NCBI GenBank assembly: GCA_031769625.1
Contig: JAUIMM010000702.1
Location: 927,001-991,000, forward strand
Origin: Taudactylus pleione
Lineage: Eukaryota > Chordata > Amphibia > Anura > Myobatrachidae
Reading direction: 5' to 3'
Length of the DNA: 64,000 nt
Part shown: positions 56,801 through 64,000 of the stretch, piece by piece
How positions within the stretch are numbered: the stretch's first letter is position 1
How the letters are laid out: each line of letters opens with the position of its first letter
Translations under genes and position numbers: made by a program
The notes under the pieces: model-generated
The model's input: only the letters and a program-made list of their open reading frames with translations
What the model was told of the DNA's origin: nothing
Database searches by the model: none

Positions 56801-58351
56801 CCGGAGTAAAGGATAATTATTAGAAGGGACAGAGGATAGTGCTATTATTACTATTTCCCCTGCATCCGCCTTGTTTATCTCCTGGACCTACTCCACTGGG
56901 GCCCCCAACAGGACGCAGATCTCCAGGAGCCCAAAGGGCAGCAGGGAGTCCTCCATCTCCAGGGATGGCAGAGAACACAGTGGGTACCAGGCATCAGAAC
57001 ACATGGGTCTCACCCCTGCTGTGCTGCTGGCTGGGGCACTAGGCCGTGTGACAGGGGACGGAGCACAGGGAGGCACTAGCCTGGGGGCTGTGTAACAGTT
57101 TAAGAGCACCGGAAAACTGACAGGTGGCGGAGTACAGGTAGTCACTGGGCAGCGGAGTGATGATGAAGCAAGCCACGATTGGCTCCTGGTTGGCTGCAGG
57201 TCCTCAACCTGCGATTGGCTTGCAGTCGGCGCCAAATTGAAAGTGCCACCACTGCCTTTTCATGGCTTCTGGTCTGCGAGCTGCAACCATGCATAAAGAA
57301 GCACATTGCCCATCGGGTTCCAGCTGTGGAAAGCTAATCTTTCTGAAGATTGATAAATATGGGGAATGCGGTCAAACCACCAAAATCAGAAGTTTTGACC
57401 GCATTTTGCCATTTGTACATTCAGCCCATAGTCTTTGAATACAGCTGGGGTGATGAAGGTCAGTTCATTCTACTTTGGGGTGTGGTTCGGGTAGGGTTGG
57501 ACCGGACGAGGAACACCTACCGAATTCTACCACTGAACACGCAAACATTCAATGTCATGTTTGGAATGAGGCAACTATTTTGTGAAATAGTTTTAAAAAT
57601 TTTGCCAAACTCTAAATAGAATTAATCCCACAAAAATTATGTAAGTAAATTAATTCAGCTCACATTAAAAACAAATCAGAGTACACAAAATATGTTGATG
57701 TGAACAAGCCTTTCAACACTCTCCATGGGGGGGTGTTCATTTCTTTGGCCATAGACAATAGTATACATGTCGGTTTCTCAAATCAGACCTTAGAACATTA
57801 TGCAAGAGCACTGTAGTTTTATTTTTCATAGGGTAAGTGTTTTCATAAGATCAAAAAGCATCAAATAGCTTGCTATGTAAAATGATAGCAAAATGTAAAA
57901 TGAGGAGGAAAGTATCAGTAGACAGTAAATTAATTTCCACAGATGTGTAAGATTTTTGTGTGGGTGTAGTTCAAAGCTTAATGTTTTACTGTTGGTTTAC
58001 TTTATGATTACTTACGTGTCAATAAAGCTTGTCTACAATTTATCTTTAATCAGATGTTGTCAGTGGGCACAAATTCATTTTGAAATTGATTCTGAACTTT
58101 TATCAAGAAAAAGAATACCTCAGATATTTTCCCACAATTTGAATAGATGTATAAGTGTCAGCAAGGAATGAGATAAAATGTTTTAGTATTTGAAGAGCTG
58201 CTTAGCATTTTGAGAATCTTTCTATTGCTTTTCACATATATAGTTAACTTATTTGCATGGCCTGCGTTGTGCCATTAATAGCAGTGCCCCGCGAGCTGAT
58301 TGTAGCGGTTATAGCCATTGGTATGGGTGGGTGGGGTGTTAAGACTTAGGC
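56801..58351. other. Unassigned sequence
   Basis: 56830-57260 is GC-richer without a recognisable gene. The rest is AT-rich and apparently unique. A 12-bp inverted pair AATGCGGTCAAA/TTTTGACCGCATT lies near 57364-57405. Confidence 0.4.
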
Positions 58352-58740
58352 TGGGTACACACTAGGACAACGGAACGGTCTGCAGACCTATCTGCCATCC
58401 TAGCAGCCGACTGGTAAACTATATACACTTACCTATCAGGCGCTCGATTTGTTTGGGCTGATATTACAACTGGGCGAGCATATAAATTTGGCAGCCAAGT
58501 TGAGATGTCAGTGTCAGTGGTCCCTGCAGCAAGTGTATGGTCGATCGGCAGGTGACCCGTGCACACCTGCAGATGCACCAATATATCTTTCAGATATAAC
58601 GGCATCAGCTAGCTTCAGGGCCATCCTGATATGAATATGAACAATGTCGTTTACAGATATATCACTTGTACTGGCAATATATCGCTTGTCTATAGAACAA
58701 GCAATATATATCCCCAAGAGTACCCAGTATTACATAGGGA
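58352..58740. repeat. GGCTGGGTACACACTAG-type dispersed repeat, truncated
   Basis: It begins GGCTGGGTACACACTAGGAC. The reverse complement of this terminus occurs near 41575 (TAGTGTGTACCCAGC) and 43267 (TAGTATGTACCCAGC). No inverted partner is seen here. Confidence 0.45.
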
Positions 58741-58793
58741 ATGTTTGCTGGTGCTGTTGGTAAACTTACACGGGGTAAATGGATATTGTAGTG

Positions 58794-58997
58794 CGCAGGT
58801 TCTCAAACTCTGTCCTCAGGACCCCAAACAGTGCATGTTTTCTAGGTCTCCTCACAGATACACAAGAGAAATAATTAGCTCCACCTGTGGATTTTTTAAA
58901 ATGTGTCATTGAGTAATGAATACACCTGTGCTCCTACTAGGTGACATGGAAAACATGAACTGTGTGGGGTCCTGAGGACCGAGTTTGAGAACCACTG
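58794..58997. mobile_element. hAT-like MITE, CAGTGGTTCTCAAACTC family
   Basis: The left part GCAGGTTCTCAAACTCTGTC and right part GAGTTTGAGAACCACTG are inverted, and TCCTCAGGACCCC is shared by both arms. CAGTGGTTCTCAAA termini are known from vertebrate hAT MITEs. No clean duplication is seen. Confidence 0.7.
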
Positions 58998-59302
58998 TGC
59001 TAAAAGTACATCCTGTACTGTTTATAGAAATAAGCATGGGTTTTACATATAATACAATAAATAGTATAACATTTATCATTATATAGAGTTAAAATTAAAA
59101 ACAGTAAATGGAATAAACTATTTTGCAAGTTCTTGATGGGGATGTGCAAAAACCTTTATCAAATACAATACTGTATTCTGTATCACTATAATGCCAGCAA
59201 TATCCTTAGGCAGAAAGTGCCAGCACAAGCAGGACCCTGAGTGGTGAATAATAACTAGAGATGTGCGCCGACCCCCGTGTTTTGGTTTTGGATCTGGATC
59301 TG

Positions 59303-59851
59303 GGCCCTCATTCAGAGCCGTACGCTCTGAGCAGAGCGCACGCTCTGCATGAGGGCCGGGCTCCTTTTTCATGGAGCGTCCTCCTGGACGCTCGTATAGC
59401 TGTGGGTCACCACCCACAGGCTATACGAGCGTGCATTTTGATGGCCGCGATGGTCGTGACCATCGCGACCATCGAAATCGCGAGCCGGAGCCTGCGGTTG
59501 AGGTTTTCAACCGCAAGCTCCGGAGTGATTTTGGCTCTATCAGAGCCAAAATCACTCCCACTGACATCACTAGTGATGTCAGTGGGCCGGCTTCTGACGG
59601 GAGGCGTTCCCGTTGGAACACCCCCGTCAGGGAGGCACGCCCCCGGCACGCCCACCAAAGGGGGCGTGCTGTCAATCAACATTGACAGCACGCCCCCTTT
59701 GATCGGACACAACGAGCGAAGGAAAGTCCTTCGCTCGTCGTGTCTGGCGCATGCGCACGACGGAGCTCCCTCCGTCGTGCGCATGCTCAGTGCAGACCAT
59801 CGACCCACTTGCGAGCGTACAGCCGCTCGCGAGTGGGTCTGAATCAGGCCC
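59303..59851. mobile_element. Harbinger-like palindrome-cluster MITE nested in copy C
   Basis: The ends GGCCCTCATTCAGAG and TCTGAATCAGGCCC are inverted, with CTG on both sides. It is colinear with 39943-40493 and has the same row of hairpins. These include a perfect 30-bp palindrome centred on CATCACTAGTGATG near 59580, a 20-bp stem around GGGGGCGTGCTGTCAAT near 59660-59700, and GCATGCGCACGACGGAG with its complement near 59749-59786. Confidence 0.85.
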
Positions 59852-60324
59852 CTGGTTTTGGATCTTTTTCCTTGGTGTTTTGTTTTTTGCTTTTGGATCT
59901 GTATTTTTTCCAAAAAATGATATAAACAGCTAAAACCACATAATTTGGACCTATTATTGTTCCTACAGTATTAATAACCTTAATAACAATAATTTTCAGG
60001 CATTTCCATGCATTTTTAACCATCTCACAGCTCACAATATTGATTTCACTATTTTTCACCAATATAGGCCAAAGGCTGCAGCAAGCTGGCTGGCTAAAGT
60101 AAGCAACAGAGCAGTGGCACAAACGCACATCAGTTTAAAAAAATATAGGACATCTATGAAATATTGCCACACAGCAGTGGCAGACAGGATGGCAATTTAA
60201 TAAACTATAATAATGTCAGTCGGCAATGCCCCAAATTGTGCAAAATGTAAAGAAAAGAGGTGCAAGATGGAATTATCCCTCCCACCCACTCGTATGTGGG
60301 ATATTAAAAAGTACACTTTAGCCA

Positions 60325-62012
60325 CTAGAACTGACACTTTAGTGGCTTAACTCCTTGGTTTGTTTGGGCCCTCACAAAACATTTTTTGGAAGGAGTACCT
60401 TCAGTTATTAAGGAGGAGGTTGATGATGAGGGTGTTGGTGGTGGAGATTGCTTGTGCTGGTCCAAACTGCTGGTAGCTGATACTGGACTGCTTGTTGTTA
60501 ATTTACAAATTATAATTTTGTTAAACAAAATTGCATGAACTTGCTGCAAATGACGTAACAGGGAGGAGATGCCTAGATGGTTAATGTCCCTTCCTCTGCT
60601 AACTTTGGCTTTACAAATGGAACAGATGCCTTCACAACTGTTGTCAGAATTAAGATTAAAATAATTCCTCACCCAAGACGTGGCTTTTCTGGCTTTCTTT
60701 TTATCATGAGCAAGAACTGCTGCCACTGGTGGCTGATTTACGCAAACCACATCCTCAACATCAACATCCACATTAGCGTCAGATAGGACACAAATTTCCC
60801 CCTCATCCTCTTTTTGCACTTCCTCCACACTATCATCCTCATTTTTTATTATTTCACCATCTAATACTAGCACAGCTGTCATGGCATCAGTGATCCGCTG
60901 TGAAACTGGGTGACATCTGTTATACTTACTTCCTCTATCAAAGGACTGTTTAATAGTCAATTGTTTTTTTAAATTACTTCCGATCATGAATGAGGATGTT
61001 GATGATGATGCAGGTGTTGGTGTTGGAGATTTCAGGCGCTTGGATCCAGATAGAAGGGAGCAGGTATGTGACACTGGACTGGTTGTTGTTCTTTTTTTGT
61101 CCCCAAACTTTTAGAATTTTAAATACCCTTTCCAATTTGATGAATGAGCTGCAAGTGACGTAACAGAGAAGAGGATCCAAGATGGTTAAGGTCCTTACCT
61201 CTACTCACTGTTACTTGGCAATGGTTACAAATGGCTTGGTAAAGGTTGTCCAGATTTGGGCAGAAATAATTCCACACAATGGAAGTGGATTTTTTGGTCC
61301 TTTGTCCAGGCATGGCAACAATGGGATTTTTCCCACCATAGGCAACAGATGTTGCCTGATTTACAGTGTTTACACAAACAACCTCGCCATCAACATCCTC
61401 ATCATCATCAACATCCTCATCATCCTTGTTGTTATCACCAACTAGATAAATATCCTCCTCATCCTCCTCGTGCAATTCCACAGAAGCATCCTCGATTTCT
61501 ACATCAGAAGGCAGACAAATGGTGGAAGGAGGATTCTCTTCAAGTACAGTATTACTAGAAAGGTCAGGCTCACACATGGCAACAGTGGACACACTTGGAC
61601 TCTGGGGATTTGTGATTTTTCCAAGCACACAGTTGGTTCCGGTGTCTTACCCGTCTTAACAATTTTTATTTTTTTTGTACCTCTCCTACAAGCAGAGGGG
61701 CTTAAATTATCATTAAAACCATCAGTCATCATAAATACAGGTCAATGCCTTATCCTATTCTTGCCACTTCGTGTAGTGAATGACCTATAGCCAATTTTTG
61801 GCTTCTCTAATGCTGACTTAGCTTTAATTTTTTTTTTGCTTTAACAGGGTAAAAGTTGATTCTTTTAGCCTGACTTTTTGGCCTGAGTTAAGCCCTGGTA
61901 CATCGGCCTTCATAGATTTCGTTAACGGCCTTGCATTGTCATCATAACTGCTGCCGGCAGCTACAAGACTGGTATGTGGATCCTGCTTTCCGGTCATGTG
62001 ACTGTCCTCCAT
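60325..62012 (-). pseudogene. Chimeric hAT transposase remnant with two BED fingers, no catalytic core
   Basis: The remnant starts with MED at 62012, as copy B does. The first part ends in stops near 61824. A frame at 61733 resumes with GTKKIKIVK, matching copy B. A shifted frame (61628-61119) then has an acidic stretch and a first BED finger (C-x2-C in ICNHC, H-x4-H in RHLQLIH). The last frame (61074-60325, 249 codons) starts in the post-BED linker (KQLTIKQSF), reaches AVLVLDG, then jumps to a second acid-plus-BED module (ICSIC, RHLQQVH). The RNase H core and dimerisation domain of copy B are absent. The two fingers are clearly diverged, so this looks like recombination between two family members. 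Binding to hAT ends by the 249-codon product is possible but unproven. Confidence 0.85.
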
Positions 62013-62039
62013 ACTAACTACGCACACAACCACAAACAA

Positions 62040-62400
62040 GCTTTTTTTTTTTGGAACACGGGGATGAACCCCTGAAAGAAGCAGCAGCCCCTTGACAGAC
62101 AGCAGCACAGCACCCCTGTGCACCTACACCGAAGACAGGTGTGGCTAACACTCACACAAAAAAATTGTTTGTTTTTTGGGGGGTCAGCAGCCTATTGACA
62201 GAGAGCAGCACATCACCACTGCGCACCTACGCCAATGACAGGTGTGGTTAACACGCACACAAAAAAAAAATTATTTTATTTTTTAACACTGGGGTGAACC
62301 CCTGAAAGAGGCAGCAGCCCCTTAACAGACAGCAGCACAGCACCCCATCGGTGATGACAATTGTGGCTAACACTAACACAATATTTTTTTATTTTTTTTT
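62040..62400. repeat. About 120-bp tandem repeat in the leader of copy C
   Basis: Three degenerate units with GGGGTGAACCCCTGAAAGA, GCAGCAGCCCCTT, CAGACAGCAGCACAGCACCC and GGTGTGGCTAACACTCACAC followed by an A-run and a T-run. It sits where the 160-bp array sits in copy B and shares its GTGYGGCTAMYRC...CACA followed by an A/T-run order. Confidence 0.85.
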
Positions 62401-62454
62401 CACACTGGGGGTGTGTGAAGAGCAGCCCTGAAGGACAGAGCACCCCCTGGATAA

Positions 62455-62650
62455 CACAGCACTGCAGCCAGCCAGACCCTATGGACAGGAAAACAGCCAG
62501 CCAGGCCCTATGGACAGGACAACAGCCAGCTAGCCCCTCTATGGACAACAGCCAGCCAGCCCTTATGGACAGGACAACAGCCAGCCATTATGGACAGGAC
62601 AACAGCCAGCCCCTATATAGACAACAGTAGCCAGCCCCTATGCACAGCGT
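62455..62650. repeat. CAGCCAGCCCCTATGGACAG minisatellite in copy C
   Basis: About seven degenerate units of 23-28 bp. They correspond to the two CAGCCAGCCCCTATGGAC blocks in copy B and the 28-bp array of copy A. Confidence 0.85.
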
Positions 62651-63222
62651 CAGTGGCAAACGCAGGATTTCCAGAGGGGGGTTTCCAAATGCTTAATTTT
62701 AGAGCGAGTGCAGCCTGTCAATGAAGAGGGCAGAATTAACTTAACCAGCTTTGATAAGCGTCATACAAAGTGTATTGTGTGTATTAATTCCAGCATATAC
62801 AGGACCAGTGATCACAGTAAGCCATTAGATGCGTCGGTAGGCCATCCTGCCTGAGGTGAACGTATTTATTTTAGATGTGGGCACCATTCCAGACTATTGG
62901 AGCAAGTTCAGGAGCCTGGAGGAACAGAAGAAGAACCTACCGTAGCACGGCCCTGGACATATATGTACATATTTGGCTCTATAGCAGTGCATCTCTAACA
63001 GTGCATGTTTTCCAGATCTTCTAGTTGATGCACAGGTTATTTATTACTGGCTGATACATGTTGAAAGATCCACAGGTAGTGCTAATTATTTCATTTGTGA
63101 TATTGAGAACATCATGCAGCACTAGTAATAATCTATTATATTACTATTTTTATTGCGGTTATGGTGTGGGCTGGGGAGGGGGGTTTCCAGGCAGACAGAA
63201 ACCCCCCCTGCATTTGCCTATG
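62651..63222. mobile_element. hAT-like MITE nested in copy C
   Basis: The left end CAGTGGCAAACGCAGGATTT and right end CCTGCATTTGCCTATG are near-inverted, with matching GGGGGGTTTCC/AAACCCCCCC blocks just inside. The flanks AGCGT and AGCAT match at 4 of 5, so the duplication is uncertain. It interrupts the leader of copy C between its minisatellite and promoter. Confidence 0.65.
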
Positions 63223-63311
63223 AGCATCAGCATGCAACAACAGCACAGATCAAAGATCCCAGCTCCCTCCCTCCTTCCTCTTCACTCTCCACAGCTGGAA
63301 TGAAAAAATGG

Positions 63312-63333
63312 CGGCGATTACGGGACCTTTATA
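63312..63333 (-). promoter_or_regulatory. Core promoter of hAT copy C
   Basis: On the minus strand TATAAAG (63333-63327) is followed 21 bp later by GCCGCCATTTTTTC, an almost ideal YY1 site with GCCAT starting at 63312. Same layout as copies A and B. Confidence 0.6.
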
Positions 63334-63454
63334 GAATCCAAAACCAGCGAGAATCCAACAGCGGGATGATGACGTTTTGCCTCGTTTTCAAATTCGAGTC
63401 AGGCAGGAAAACCCGAGCTGACTCGATCTGCCTCGGATCCCCGTAGTTCGGGCG

Positions 63455-63479
63455 GGTTTGGTTCTTAGGGAACCGAACC
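63455..63479. promoter_or_regulatory. Right-end palindrome of hAT copy C
   Basis: GGTTTGGTTC, TTAGG, GAACCGAACC: a 10-bp stem with one mismatch, 12 bp inside the terminus. The base sequence differs from copies A and B but the pairing is kept. Confidence 0.55.
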
Positions 63480-63499
63480 CGCTCATTCTTAATAATAAC

Positions 63500-64000
63500 T
63501 ACAAAAGACGAATTGGTGTAATAAATTTTCGTACAGATTTGAACTAATATAATTTCACCAAATTAGGTTATTATAAAAGATTAATACACCTAGCTCCGTA
63601 GTAATATGTATTGCCACTAGATGAGATGCTGGGCAGCAGTGTGGCACACCTGGGTGAAGAAGGAGGACTACAGAATGTGAGGCTCACGTCTAATCAAGGG
63701 ACTCTATTTTTGACCTGGTACACAACTCTGCTGGAGAGCATCTTGGCCAAATAGTAATAAACGTCACAGTACAGAACGGAGTATACTGTAGATCCCTTTA
63801 ACTGCTATACAGATCTCTCACTGAGTCACCCATGTATTAAATACATTGAGATCTGTTTTAGTTTTCAATATGCTGTTACATGCTGGGAATGATTTTGTCA
63901 TAACAACCAGAAGATATCTACTAAATTCAATAACATGAACATGCCAGAAATAAAGAAATGGAGACCATTAATCTTTCTGCTACACACCCAATAATATACA
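63500..64000. other. Unassigned sequence
   Basis: AT-rich unique DNA to the end of the window. No gene or repeat is recognised. Confidence 0.4.

Larger units (their letters stand above)
59256..63491 (-). mobile_element. Chimeric hAT copy with two BED fingers (copy C)
   Basis: The ends TAGAGATGTGC and GCTCATTCTTA are flanked by a perfect 8-bp duplication ATAATAAC (59248-59255 and 63492-63499) that fits nTnnnnAn. The order matches copy B: left subterminal GGATCTGGATC repeats, a minus-strand coding remnant, a tandem array, a CAGCCAGCCCCTATGGAC minisatellite, a YY1-like box, TATA, and a right-end palindrome (63455-63479). Two later insertions are nested in it: a Harbinger-like MITE at 59303-59851 and a hAT-like MITE at 62651-63222. 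The transposase core is missing, so it is non-autonomous. Confidence 0.92.

Overview
This is eukaryotic, almost certainly vertebrate, intergenic DNA, and most likely from a large anuran amphibian genome. The reasons are AT-rich unique sequence, long TA, TATC and ATT microsatellites, and dense layers of DNA transposons: hAT, PIF/Harbinger-like MITEs, mariner and many palindromic MITEs. Solo LTRs and a few CR1/L2-like LINE tails add to this. The species call is inference. I found no exon of a host gene, no tRNA or rRNA gene and no CRISPR array. The only full-length protein-coding gene I can support is a transposase.

The centrepiece is a complete 8.16-kb hAT transposon at 17589-25744. It has a perfect 8-bp target duplication (CTTCCTAG) and an uninterrupted 1037-codon BED-finger hAT transposase on the minus strand. 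Twenty-four tandem copies of a 160-bp repeat sit between its TATA box and its start codon. Four relatives share its ends: a deleted copy (7398-9424), a chimeric copy with two BED fingers and no catalytic core (59256-63491), a 267-bp derivative (30671-30937) and a 260-bp foldback (49331-49590). The three large copies share a TATA/YY1-like core promoter, and each carries its own version of the tandem array in the leader.

Layout: 154-2439, large hAT-like element with a C-rich minisatellite. 2.5-7.4 kb, small palindromic MITEs in unique DNA. 7.4-9.4 kb, deleted hAT copy. 9.4-17.6 kb, unique DNA with Harbinger-like and TTAGGG-bearing MITEs. 17.6-25.7 kb, the intact hAT. 26.3-31.2 kb, a 31-bp minisatellite locus split by a solo LTR, itself split by a 2.8-kb hAT. 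31.2-35.5 kb, MITEs, a broken mariner and a LINE tail. 36-41 kb, hairpin-rich MITEs. 41.2-43 kb, another hAT. 45.5-54.3 kb, TTAGGG-bearing and Harbinger-like elements, a TATC microsatellite, a solo LTR, a near-perfect 199-bp palindrome beside a shuffled duplication, and hairpin-rich elements. 55.4-56.8 kb, a 22-bp GA minisatellite. 58.3-63.5 kb, MITEs and the chimeric hAT with two nested insertions.

The intact transposase is the only candidate trans-acting factor here. The shorter copies keep the termini it would recognise and could be mobilised by it. Target duplications were read by eye. Family names rest on terminal sequence, duplication length and, for the transposases, protein motifs.
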